Below are positions 24,201 to 35,193 of a stretch of 64,000 bases of DNA, piece after piece. Numbering within the stretch: the stretch's first letter is position 1; each line of letters begins with the position of its first letter. Made by a program: the position numbers and the translations under genes. The notes beneath the pieces were generated by a model. The model saw nothing but the letters and a program-made list of their open reading frames with translations. It made no database searches and was not told the DNA's origin. Source of the stretch: Membranipora membranacea (taxonomy: Eukaryota; Bryozoa; Gymnolaemata; Cheilostomatida; Membraniporidae); assembly GCA_914767715.1 (NCBI GenBank), contig OU612073.1:24862001-24926000 (forward strand), given 5' to 3'.

Positions 24201-27200
24201 TATATAGCTATCAGTAGAAGTATATAGCTATCAGTAGAAGTATATAGCTATCAGTAGAAGTATATAGCTATCAGTAGAAGTATATAGGCTATCAGTAGAA
24301 GTATATAGCTATCAGTAGAAGTATATAGCTATCAGTAGAAGTATATAGCTATCAGTAGAAGTATATAGCTATCAGTAGAAGTATATAGCTATCAGTAGAA
24401 GTATATAGCTATCAGTAGAAGTATATAGCTATCAGTAGAAGTATATAGCTATCAGTAGAAGTATATAGCTATCAGTAAAAGTATATAGCTATCAGTAGAA
24501 GTATATAGCTATCAGTAGAAGTATATAGCTATCAGTAAAAGTATATAGCTATCAGTAGAAGTATATAGCTATCAGTAGAAGTATATAGCTATCAGTAGAA
24601 GTATATAGCTATCAGTAGAAGTATATATAGCTATCAGTAGAAGTATATAGCTATCAGTAGAAGTATATAGCTATCAGTAGAAGTATATAGCTATCAGTAG
24701 AAGTATATATAGCTATCAGTAGAAGTATATAGCTATCAGTAGAAGTATATAGCTATCAGTAGAAGTATATAGCTATCAGTAGAAGTATATAGCTATCAGT
24801 AGAAGTATATAGCTATCAGTAGAAGTATATAGCTATCAGTAGAAGTATATAGCTATCAGTAGAAGTATATAGCTATCAGTAGAAGTATATAGCTATCAGT
24901 AGAAGTATATAGCTATCAGTAGAAGTATATAGCTATCAGTAGAAGTATATATAGCTATCAGTAGAAGTATATAGCTATCAGTAGAAGTATATAGCTATCA
25001 GTAGAAGTATATAGCTATCAGTAGAAGTATATAGCTATCAGTAGAAGTATATAGGCTATCAGTAGAAGTATATAGCTATCAGTAGAAGTATATAGCTATC
25101 AGTAGAAGTATATATAGCTATCAGTAGAAGTATATATAGCTATCAGTAGAAGTATATAGCTATCAGTAGAAGTATATAGCTATCAGTAGAAGTATATAGC
25201 TATCAGTAGAAGTATATAGCTATCAGTAGAAGTATATAGCTATCAGTAGAAGTATATAGGCTATCAGTAGAAGTATATAGCTATCAGTAGAAGTATATAG
25301 CTATCAGTAGAAGTATATAGCTATCAGTAGAAGTATATAGCTATCAGTAGAAGTATATAGCTATCAGTAGAAGTATATAGCTATCAGTAGAAGTATATAT
25401 AGCTATCAGTAGAAGTATATATAGCTATCAGTAGAAGTATATAGCTATCAGTAGAAGTATATAGCTATCAGTAGAAGTATATAGCTATCAGTAGAAGTAT
25501 ATAGCTATCAGTAGAAGTATATAGCTATCAGTAGAAGTATATAGCTATCAGTAGAAGTATATAGCTATCAGTAGAAGTATATAGCTATCAGTAGAAGTAT
25601 ATAGCTATCAGTAGAAGTATATATAGCTATCAGTAGAAGTATATAGCTATCAGTAGAAGTATATAGCTATCAGTAGAAGTATATATAGCTATCAGTAGAA
25701 GTATATAGCTATCAGCAGAAGTATATAGCTATCAGTAGAAGTATATAGCTATCAGTAGAAGTATATAGCTATCAGTAGAAGTATATAGCTATCAGTAGAA
25801 GTATATATAGCTATCAGTAGAAGTATATAGCTATCAGTAGAAGTATATAGCTATCAGTAGAAGTATATAGCTATCAGTAGAAGTATATAGCTATCAGTAG
25901 AAGTATATAGCTATCAGTAGAAGTATATAGCTATCAGTAGAAGTATATAGGGGAAAAGATATAAACATGTAGACCAGGGTTGATCTGAATCATCTCATTT
26001 TTATCTCTGTAAATGAATGTTGTTGGGGTTTAGTGTAATTCAAGTTTGATCCGTTTGCCTTCATTGGGAATTGCTGCACCTCCACTTAAATGCCGCAGGA
26101 AAAAAAGGGATTAAAAAATGAACGCACAACCTGTGAGAAGCGCCTGCTGGTAAAAATCTCTCAGTGGTGTACAGAAAATACTGAGTGAGGCAAATTGTGA
26201 TATAAATAGACGTGGTAAACAAAGGATTATCTTTCTTCCGACTCGGCTACAAAAGTTGGTGATGTTATTAGCCACATTTCTGACTGGTATGGCAGCGCCT
26301 GCTAACCTTTGAGTTAAACTTAGCAGTTTCTTTTTGGATCATAAGGCTTAGGATAGTTTGAGAAAGTCACATTTTAGACAAAGGAGAACAATTTCGAATG
26401 TTTGGTAATCAAATCTCAATGAAGGCTTACTAATTATCACAGCTTCAACTGCATAACTTGAGAATGAGAAAAAAAAATGTTGTATTTGAAACCTCCTTAT
26501 TTGGTCAAAGGAGTCCACCCTTCTACCAACCTGGGAGCAGACAATCCCCACAGATTGTGAGTTAATTCCTTCCACATTGTGCCGGCCTTACCTTCTCACT
26601 AGAGGGGTTGCGATTAGACTAGGCCAGACGTGTTGAGGTTTAGCTAAAGTTAGCAGACCTCTCAGACAATCTACATGCCTGTGGTACAGTTGCATTCTCG
26701 TCATCTAAATGGCTAGACAAGAGCATGATGTCGGGTCATCAGACAGTATCAGATTTAAATCACTTTGTCTAGTCTGATACTGCTGTCTCTCTGCCTCGGG
26801 TACTTTCCTATCCATCAAATTCTCCAACACAACGCGACCATGATGAGCTAGCTACAATTTTTTCAGTCAAATTGTACAATGGTTCCAGCGTGTCCATTAT
26901 CATTATTACTCTCCCCTCGCATGTCTAGAGGGATGTACTACTCAAAGTTTTCTCTTTTTTTGCCGTGGCCACAGCAGAAAGTCCATACATGAAAAGTAGC
27001 CCTATTTGGTATAGTAGGGTAACAGCAGATATTTGGACTGATCACCATATGAGTCCTGATGACCCTATTACCACCCACTTTTGCACCTAAGAGTTAAGTA
27101 AAAAATTGTACCCTTATCCGCTGCCATGAGGTCTTGCTTTCAACCTTTTATAACCAATTCAATTTAGTTTAAATTTTTTCACATAATAACACTCTGTTCC

Positions 27201-30200
27201 ACTTTCTAGAATTGTCCAAATTATAGTTATCTCATAATAAAGCTAAAAAGCAACAAAAAATCATACATTTGAAGAACTTCGGCGGCTTTGATGCTGTTCC
27301 ATGCAGCCACCGAATGGTTTTCAGGGTCCCCGAGAGCAACCTAGCTCGCGAGGTGACGCACCACCAGATATAGAGCCGAGCCCAACTTGTCACGTATGCA
27401 GGAAACTGTTGGCCTTGGAAACCTCGTGATATTTCCTTCCAATCTCTTTTTCAAGGCTAAGGAAAGAGGAAAGAGGAAAGAGGGCTGGTATGAAAAAAGA
27501 AATTATTTTTTGTATTGATTTATGACTAAATAAAGAGCTTGCAATATGCTAAAAATAGGACACAAGCTGTCACAAAAAACTCCCATCCATGGCATTTTGT
27601 ATAAATAATCATATACATATATGACCTCATTTATAAGGACAGAACAAACGTCAACCCCCTACTACGTAGATCCATAATAATACCTGGACAAATTTCAGGG
27701 TGGACTGCAAAAAACCATCTAGTCACCAAAAAACCTTCGGTTTAGAATGATTAAAGAGCATCAACGCTGCCATCAAGGTCATCTAAGTGGCTTTCATTAC
27801 CCTCGAACTTGAGGCTTGTTGTTGGCAAACTGACGTGGTGCCAGTGGTTGGGACTCCGTGAAGATTTCCTTATACTCAAGTTGATAGTACACAGAGCTTT
27901 AACATAAAATTCAAATAAACATCAGAATAATGATAACAGTTGGCTACAGGAATGCCCGTTGAAGCGCTGTGAGGCAAGGCGGTAACTTCCTGCCAAGGTT
28001 TTGCTGAACGACCAATATAGCAGGCTGGTAAAATCTGGTAAGATCTGAGCAATTTCTGCACATTGGATACCAGAGCCTGCTCAGATCTAGCCGGATGTAA
28101 TGCTCAATTACAGTTTGTACCAACGGATGGATGAGCCTATGTGGGTACTTGATACATATTTACATTAGCAGCTTCCCAAGGCTGAAGGTAGATGACATAG
28201 TCGATAGTTAATAGAGAGTGACATTGACACCTTAGTGTAACCTTGGGTTATGTGACAGGAAGCGCTAATACTTTTTGCAACTTTGTTAGTATTATTTTTC
28301 TTTTTTGTCATTTATGTCACGTCATGAAAAACATTAGTAATAAAATAATGAATTGTTGCTGCCAATAAAAGTATATATAAGGTGTTCTCTTTTGAATATT
28401 GTGTTTTACAACATTGAAAAGTGTTTGTTACATGCTAATTCAAATGCCTTATAATGGTTTTCATGTTGAGATATAATTTTTTACTGAAAAAAAGATGTAT
28501 TCAAACAGCCAGCTTGCAGAAACTTCATATATATTACCAGTTGATAAAAAATGTAAACTTTTAGCGTTGCCATAAACATTCTTGTGTAGAACAAAAGCAT
28601 GACTGTTTGTGGAGACAGCACAGATCTATGCGAATAATATCAGGTATTGTGATAAGAGTATAGGAGTAGAACTTGGTTGGCTGTGGCCCCCATACCTGTT
28701 ACCTTGTATTTATAGTCAGCGGCTGCCCCCATACCTGTTACCTTGTATTATAGTCAGGCGCTGCCCCCATACCTGTTACCTTGTATTATAGTCAGGCGCT
28801 GCCGCCCTATCGGTAATCTGTAAAGCTGCCATCACATCATCACGTGGGTAAACAAAGCTGCAAATGAAAAATTTAATAAAGATCATTATCAAATCTCAAT
28901 CACGTCATATATTTCCATTATAAGTATAATGATCGGTCTCCCGCCATGTTTAGGTCTATCACCGTTACAGCAGTCGTGACTGACATGTCGATATTGCGAT
29001 ATCTGTGATTCCCTTTCGCACATGGTCGTGGGCTTAATGTATTGTATTGTCAGTAAACTCGTCAACTCAATTTAGGAGAAGGCGATCCGTTATACATTGT
29101 ACATTGTACGAGGGAATCTTCCAGTTTGAACGGAGATACATCTAGTCTCGATGTGATATAAGTTGAGGCTTTTTAGCTCTGCTATCTCGCGACCATTGTT
29201 TACAAAAAAAACCGTTATCCGATAAAGGTTGAATTCAGTAACAATTCGAATCCCATCCAGTGTTGAAGCCATTGGGGCTTAGCTGACCAAACAAGATAGG
29301 ATCGGAAATAATAAAAACGGGGGTCATCATTATGCGTGCAGGGAAAGAAACATATCCATTAGGCGGATGTCATTAAACCACCAGTCTGGCCTTGAAACGC
29401 TGTCATACTTCACGCATATTAAAGTTGGCAGTTGGGTAGGTGTATGGAAGGGTGGCCCTGATAACTGGAAAATTTGACGCCACTTAAAACCACTTTCCAA
29501 GCAACACTTCTATATAGGTGCAGTCGTCAAATGCGTACAGCAGGGTTATTATTACTATATCAGGTGGAGTTCATATGAAGGTAACCCCCTCCCCCTCCCC
29601 CCCCCGACGATTCTATCCCCTCAATATACCTGTATAAAAACTAACAGGTCAAATTTTGCCACCTAGTTTATTGAAAAAATTATAAACGTAGAAACATATA
29701 ACCAATTATAAACATATATAAACATAATATATAAACATATATAACTAATATTCTTTAGTTTGCTTATCTGGTCGATTTGTTTACTGTGACAAACATGCGG
29801 ACTTCAGGTTATAGGGGATTATTTACTTGTATTGTGTTATGTTTATTTATTTTAGAGATGTTTCTCTAAGGCTGAGTATATTTTCTCTTTATAGACCAGA
29901 ACCTCAGATATGTACGAGCCAAGGAAGTATATTTTTGAAACACGTCACAACTCTGCCTGTGGTAGAATGTCTGAATGAAGCCACCTCCGCTCACTGGACT
30001 AATCACACAGGTAAATACTCATGGCTCTGTCCATCAACGCCACACTCCATCCATCTAAGCGGCACTCTGCTGCTGGCATTCATACTTATGTTCTTGGTTG
30101 GTTATCACGTAGTTAGCTATGTCAAGAAGGCCATGTAATGGGCTTGTATGAACCGCAAAAAATGGGGAAGTCATGCCAAACTATATTTAGAATTTTGATA

Positions 30201-33125
30201 GTCTTTTTAACCGTACAAGGACGTTATTCATGCTTGACACGCTTCTCCGGGGTCGGTATGGGTCATAGCTAGCTGGCACAGACAAGCTGGCCCTTATTTA
30301 ACAGTTATTTATGTCAGTGATTTTGACACGCGCCTTTTAAATTTCACTGAAGTCACTCTCTACCGAACTAATGTACAAATCTGTATCATGTGAGTTGTGA
30401 ATGTTTGATATCTAAGGCAGAATCACAAATTTCCTACTTGCAACTACATTTGGACAGACCAGCGCTTTATTGTCAACACAATAATCGATGTTCGATATCT
30501 AGGTTACAATCGGAATTGTTCCCCCATAATTACATTATTTGCTGCCTGTTGACCAACTGCGAGAAGTAAATAAACTTTGTGGAAGTAAATCAGAACAAAA
30601 CAGTCTAAGTCTATAGGCGAGAGTAAAACCAGAATTAGTCAATAAATGACACCGCGCATCCACATCCTGTCATCGTATGTGTGTAATAGAGAGAGAGTGA
30701 AGCTCACAACGCAGTATGCATATCAGGAGAAAGTAGGTACCATTGACGCGATACTCCAGCTTGTCGATGACATAACAGCAGATCTCAACAAACTTCAAAC
30801 CAAATATATCCAACTAGCATCATTGGACTTTTCCAAAGCCTTTGATTGGCTGCAACCATCCATAGTACTGCAGAAAATGAGCGACCACGAACTCCACCCC
30901 CAGATTATCAGACTCATAGCAGACTTCCTGAAAAGACCATGCAGTGTGTGAAATTCAACAGCTCCACTTCAGAATACATTGACATAAATGTTGGAGCTCC
31001 ACAGGGCACAAAACTCGGGCCCATATTATGGCTCGTATACATTAACGATCTCCTGGTTCCTGAATTCAAAAATGTCAAGAATGCAGATGATAGCACTTTT
31101 TATTTAAGAGTTATCGACCCTGATAACCATTCAATTGTACCAGCCATTGAACAGACTGCTCTATGGTCAGCACACAATCACATGCTCTTGAATGCTGACA
31201 AGACTGTCATTGTGAATTTTTATTTTAACTATTTACAAGAACACCGAAATCCAGTATTATTTGAGAATAGCAGCATCCATCCCTCACAAGTGATGAAATT
31301 TTTAGGCATCTACATTGATGACCACCTGACTTTTATTCCACACGTTAATACTATAATCAAAAGCTGCAACTCTAAGTTATTTTTAATGAGACAACTCAAA
31401 AAAATTGGGAATGTCCTCGACTGGCTCATGTAATTTTTACTGTGCTAACATTAGATCAGTTCTCAGCTATGGTGCACCAGTTTTTTATCAATTTCTATCA
31501 GACACTACCAAATCAAAGCTTGAGCATGTTCAAGACACTGCCACCAGAATTATTTTCCATTATGCGCCATATGGCAATAGGCTGGATTTGATTTTATTTT
31601 ACGTCAATCTACCACACATTTTAATAAGGTGGCCAACAGCTGTGCACATCCGCTACATGATAGAATCATTTTTAATAATTCCAGGACATCCTCTAGGTGC
31701 CATACTGTTTTTAGGCCTAGGAAAGCAAGGACAGAGAAGAGGAATAGCAGTTTTTTTACATTTTATATGAATTACTCTAACTCTGGACACAAATTTTGGT
31801 TTTTTTTAATGCTGTAAACATTCAAGTACTATCATTGATGCTTCCCACTTCAAAGGATAATTAATAATGTAAAAATAAACTCAACTCAACAACAACTCAT
31901 AATTATACATTCCCTGATATAAATATGAATACAATGACGACCTTGCGTCTCCTGGTGCGGTCGGCGGTTGCGGATTTTAAATATTAAAGCGGAACTCAAG
32001 GTCATGTCAGATTGACTTATACGCTCATTTCATAATCTCTAATGATGGTGACTCAGCACAATTTATAAGCCTTATTTGACATTGATTATTATGGGTGTAA
32101 AATATCCTTACTGATTTTAATAAATTGAAATGTAAAACAGTTTTCATTTCCCAGGTTTATTTGAGTTTTGCCTAGCTAGTCACTGATAACACGGTCAAGG
32201 TCAAGCTCAAGTCGTGCCATATAACTATACGAAGTCCGGGGAATATTTAGTTTCCCATGTGTTTAAAAATGATGTTAGTTTTACTATTTGACCATTGAGG
32301 TCCGGTTACAAGATCCCAAAGTCATGGGTTCATTAAATATTTTGTCAAGTCAGACCAGGATTGTCTTAAATGGCATCTTCAAGCAGCTCATCATAATCGC
32401 TTAGTTATTTTTTTTAGTTGAGATTGAAATATCATGGGAACGTGAGGCAATAATACTATTCTTCTTTGAGAATTTATTTTGCTGTGGTTAAAAAAAACAA
32501 AATTAACCAAAAAAAACATTAGGGTTAGGCTTAATGGCACATTACCGCCAACGCCTACACCCACACAACCGTTCAAATCCCCCTCCCCCTGTCCATACCA
32601 AAATGTATGTAGTTAATCATCTAAGACTCTGTCAGTCTATCACATCTGGCCTCCTCGGCTCAAAGTTTGTATGACCCCTTAATGACCCCATTACGGCCCC
32701 TAAATGACGGAGGGGGGGTGAGGGAAGAGAGGTGCAGCTCATTTATTGTTTGTTCTTGTTCCACTTGAACTCTGCTATTCTGTTGTTTGTTCAGCTTTTG
32801 TTAAGACAGCTAAAATGTTATCTTTGTAGAGGAAATGCGTAGAATCGTTTTGCTGTTGGCAAATACCATGTCACAATCGACCCTGACTCAGCATGTTCAA
32901 GGTAACTTCCTGTCCATCAGCAGATTAGCCTATCACAAAGAAGGACACAAAAACGAGGAGAACATGGCCTCATTCCTGAATCACCTGACCTGCCAGCCGC
33001 GAAGTTTACAGACTCTGTCTCAGTATTGTGTGTATAAAACTTTACGGAGGAGGGTAACTCCAGATAATATACACTCTCTCCCTCTGCCGCCGCTGCTCAA
33101 ACGACAAATGTCCCAAATAATATAA
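9298..33125 (+). CDS. Ankyrin-repeat and SOCS-box protein (ASB-like), 14 exons, 815 aa
   Basis: Exons: 9298-9400, 9987-10191, 10821-10948, 11678-11919, 12628-12790, 13748-13864, 14318-14437, 15915-16304, 17505-17721, 18031-18114, 21461-21610, 23822-23938, 29895-30010, 32830-33125. Every junction is GT-AG, each phase matches, and the total is exactly 816 codons. Residues about 3-47 are strongly hydrophobic (WSVWIWVIDVW, FLVLMTLGF). Divergent ankyrin repeats follow (DGYNLLQLAVQKS, LLHYACDVGATRC, LLVDCGANINHV, ILQHGADPEI). The last about 42 residues form a SOCS box: BC box PRSLQTLSQYCV, with Ser where Cys is usual, and a Cul5-type LPLPPLLK. Known ASB proteins recruit substrates to Elongin B/C-Cullin5-Rbx2 ubiquitin ligases; this role is inferred. 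A possible extra exon starts at 19176. Least certain are exon 1, which sets the odd N-terminus, and the weak donor of exon 2 (GG|GTTAGT). Confidence 0.85.
12978..13044 (+). repeat. 11 bp tandem repeat (GTCACATCATC)
   Basis: About six copies of an 11 bp unit, GTCACATCATC, with a few substitutions, lie in the intron after exon 12628-12790. Confidence 0.85.
13927..14196 (+). repeat. 17 bp minisatellite in the intron between exons 6 and 7
   Basis: About 15 tandem copies of TTAGAGGAACTGCTTGG. Variants include a GC-to-CC change (ACTCCTTGG) and a 20 bp form with GCAGG inserted at both ends of the array. The copies are nearly identical, which indicates recent expansion. Confidence 0.95.
14603..14654. 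repeat. Perfect 52 bp palindrome
   Basis: The sequence from CCATAGACTTAATATACTAG to the matching end CTAGTATATTAAGTCTATGG is its own reverse complement over all 52 bases, with no spacer. The outer arms CATAGACTT/AAGTCTATG recur as a 9 bp inverted repeat at 58648-58671. It may be a minimal inverted-repeat transposon remnant (TIR against TIR). It lies in the intron after exon 14318-14437. Confidence 0.85.
15259..15274 (+). repeat. Poly(C) tract
   Basis: Sixteen consecutive C bases in an intron of the ankyrin/SOCS gene. Similar G/C homopolymer-rich tracts occur at 22712-22726, 23489-23506 and 29585-29605 in the same gene. Confidence 0.95.
18131..18215 (+). repeat. 33 bp tandem repeat, about 2.6 copies
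   Basis: A GC-rich 33 bp unit starts at 18131 and again at 18164, with a partial third copy from 18197; each contains CTTCTCCAGCTGCGGCTCC. It begins 16 bases after the donor of exon 18031-18114. Because 33 is divisible by three, it gives an artificial Arg/Ser-rich open frame on the minus strand, which I do not regard as coding. Confidence 0.9.
19176..19428 (+). other. Possible additional exon of the ankyrin/SOCS gene
   Basis: After a good acceptor (TCTCATTACAG) the frame is open in the phase that exon 18031-18114 leaves (AG|G). It begins NGAGVSFIYHHLTF, which would continue the preceding FDPDAKQIECR like an ankyrin repeat. The frame stays open to TAG 19426-19428. I found no strong donor in the phase needed to reach exon 21461 (only weak GTGTCC or GTGTAC sites). 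It may be an alternative last exon, an exon with a weak donor, or chance. The 815-residue model omits it. Confidence 0.35.
20295..20358. repeat. Hairpin: 25 bp perfect inverted repeat with 14 nt loop
   Basis: The arm at 20295-20319 (starting GCTGGTACACTGACAGG) is exactly complementary to 20334-20358, leaving a 14-base loop. A degraded third copy of the arm (CTCCCTGCTGTCTGTTAGG) follows at about 20380-20398. It lies in the intron between exons 10 and 11. Size and shape resemble a small-RNA precursor, but a perfect stem also fits a recent inverted duplication. Confidence 0.85.
22098..22133 (+). repeat. 18 bp direct duplication
   Basis: CTGAATACGTGATAGTAGT is followed directly by CTGAATACGTGATAGTGGT, with one mismatch, in the intron after exon 21461-21610. 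Confidence 0.8.
24128..25950 (+). repeat. 20 bp minisatellite array, about 90 copies (1.8 kb)
   Basis: Tandem array of CTATCAGTAGAAGTATATAG filling 1823 bases. Nearly all units are identical. Variants are a one-base insertion giving TATAGGCTATC (near 24287, 25054 and 25260), a two-base TA insertion (TATATATAG, more than ten times), CAGTAAAAG (near 24474 and 24534) and CAGCAGAAG (near 25713). Each junction makes the 8 bp palindrome ATAGCTAT. Stops occur in all frames, so it is not coding. It lies in the 6 kb intron between exons 23822-23938 and 29895-30010 of the ankyrin/SOCS gene. Confidence 0.98.
28681..28798 (+). repeat. 38 bp tandem repeat, three copies
   Basis: Three copies of a unit containing CCCCCATACCTGTTACCTTG, spaced 42 then 38 bases apart. 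The last two are identical and the first has small insertions. It lies in the same large intron as the 20 bp minisatellite. Confidence 0.9.
30690..31890 (+). mobile_element. Broken, 5'-truncated LINE (CR1/Jockey-like reverse transcriptase)
   Basis: Reverse-transcriptase fragments occur in successive frames. The first (to about 30950) has palm motif A as LASLDFSKAFDW. After a frameshift near 30940 comes GAPQGTKLGPILW and the catalytic box, which reads NADD where YADD or FADD is usual, then the MKFLGIYIDDHLTF thumb-side motif. Another frameshift near 31420 gives VLSYGAPVF, and a third near 31630 gives LHDRI with RTSSR and ARTEKRN, typical of the C-terminus of these elements. The 3' end AATAAA plus ACTCA repeats (31875-31890) is the usual microsatellite tail. 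There is no endonuclease region. The copy is dead. It sits in the last intron of the ankyrin/SOCS gene, in the same orientation. Confidence 0.85.
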
Positions 33126-33544
33126 CTACCTATGAGGGCCTGAGTGATATAACTAACTACCTGTGCGTGCCTGAATAATATGACTACATGTGAGGGCCAT
33201 CTTATTATTACAGTGAAACCCAACACTGTCCTTCTCTTTTGTTGAGCTGTATTTCCTAAGATAATCACCCTCATATTACACGAGATCACACTATTTGTGA
33301 TATGTACTTTTTTTGTCATTGTTCCATTTTGTTATTCTCATTTTTTTCCTCATTCAGTGAAAACGTTTCTAATTAATAACAATCCATTTATGGCAGCTAC
33401 ATTCTTACCTAGCTCATGTTTATACTAGTGCAACAAAAGTCTGCAGTCAATATCTAGAACTTATCTAAGTTTGACCTACATTTCAACTTAAACAGAACAA
33501 TGGTAACTAATAATTTCACCTTGGATTTATTGATTGTTATATTG

Positions 33545-33550
33545 AATAAA
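33545..33550 (+). terminator. Candidate polyadenylation signal of the ankyrin/SOCS gene
   Basis: The first AATAAA after the stop codon of the ankyrin/SOCS gene is about 420 bases downstream; another lies at 33779-33784. Either could define the 3' end. Assigned by position only. Confidence 0.35.
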
Positions 33551-35185
33551 CTCATTTCCTTTTCAATGCCTAATTCTATATAAAATGTCTTTCTGCTAAT
33601 TCAGTTCTCACCTTACACCAGTACACTGCTGTACCGATAAAGATTTTATACAATGAATACACACAAGGCATGGCAGCAGCTTAAGTATTGTTTACTCCTA
33701 CTTCTTGTGTCGTTTTGACGATAGTACCTTTGTATTAGGTTATTATATTGTTTTCTGACAGAACACGAGACACAATGCAATAAAAAGACCATGAACTTCT
33801 GAGCTCTATGTTAAATTGGGTCTACATTTCTGTCCTGAATTTGGGATTGGCTGGTTAAAGTGGTATGCTGAGCTGGACGTGACTCTTTATTGACCCGGAA
33901 AGAGAAATGCATGCATTTATAGCTATTTATAGTTTGTAGCTGTTTAAAAAGCTTAGCACAGCAGAACAGACGTGATTTAAAGCATTCAGTATCGATAGTA
34001 CATTCGTATGTTTCTAAAGTTGACACTTATCTCTGTTAGTACATGTAGTCCATAAATTATGAATAATAAACATAAATATTCTGAATAGCAGTGTAAGGAA
34101 ATGATTGTGATCTGTCTATGGTCTTTTTCCTAAAGTCCTTAAATAATAACCCCACGGCCTCAAGGCCAGCTTCTCGGATACACCTAGACGCAATCCTGTA
34201 TCCAAAGTCGCGATACACCTAGATGCAAGGCTGTATAAAAATTCCGAAAACTTATTCCTAAGGCCGTATCCAAACTCCAGATACGCCCACACCTAAAGCT
34301 GTATCCCAGGTCTGGACACACCTACACAAGGTCCTGACCCTTTGTCCCTTGACCAAAATGACTGGATTTTAGAGACTTATATTACTACGCCAAATCTGGT
34401 GCAGAAATATATCAGGCAAAAAGCCATAAATGGTTGGATTTTCCTCTGTATTCATGAGGCATTTATTTCAATTTGAGTAGAGATTTTGATATGGAACTTG
34501 GGCATATACAAAAAGGATATGTTTGTAGGGAGTTCCCATGCAATTGTTCACTCAATATATATTTCATTTGAAGATAGCCTGGCAAAAAGAATATTGAGTT
34601 TACAGCCTGCCTCTGGAAAACTGCATGATGGGCATTCTTATTATACCCCTTCTCCAACACGAAAATTTTATTTGGTTCAAAATAAATGCGTAGTGCCCTC
34701 ACCAAGGCTTTGGAGGATGCCCCTAGCAGGAAAAAGAATGCGGTGTCAGTACTGTTTTCACATATTTATACTTCTCGTTTTGTACAGCAAAGGGGCATTT
34801 TAGTCAAAAATTTGAGAGTTTAGGAGTAAGATAATTCACAATTTCCAACTGGCACATCAAATTTGTTTCATCAATACTGGTCAGCACTGGGCTAGTGAGG
34901 GCACTAGGGTAATCACATTTCTCCACCTTGGACAGCAATTGACACAGCTCACTTTCTTTATAGCATTGTCAACGCTTATGGTTTAGCTATCAGTATGTGA
35001 ATTTGAATGCCGATTTTTTTCAAGTCAAATCAAGCATTGAACATTATTGTTGTTATGGCTGGATGATATAAGGGTAGTCTTTATGTATTAACTGCATTTT
35101 TTGCTCCAAGAACTTGCAATATCTTTCAATATGGACGTTAGTGACAATAGGTTTTTACATGCTGCTGAAATTCAGTGACGCGTCA

Positions 35186-35193
35186 TGACGTCA
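35186..35193. promoter_or_regulatory. Consensus CRE palindrome TGACGTCA
   Basis: A full CREB/ATF-type site, TGACGTCA, sits inside a longer imperfect palindrome (CATGACGTCACGTCATG), about 2.1 kb before the receptor start codon. A palindromic E-box, CACGTG, lies about 340 bases downstream at 35538. Motif matches only, with no evidence of function. Confidence 0.25.

Noticed and set aside
24128-25950. CRISPR-like appearance of regular repeats
   Set aside because: The units are contiguous with no unique spacers, and the host is an animal; this is a minisatellite.
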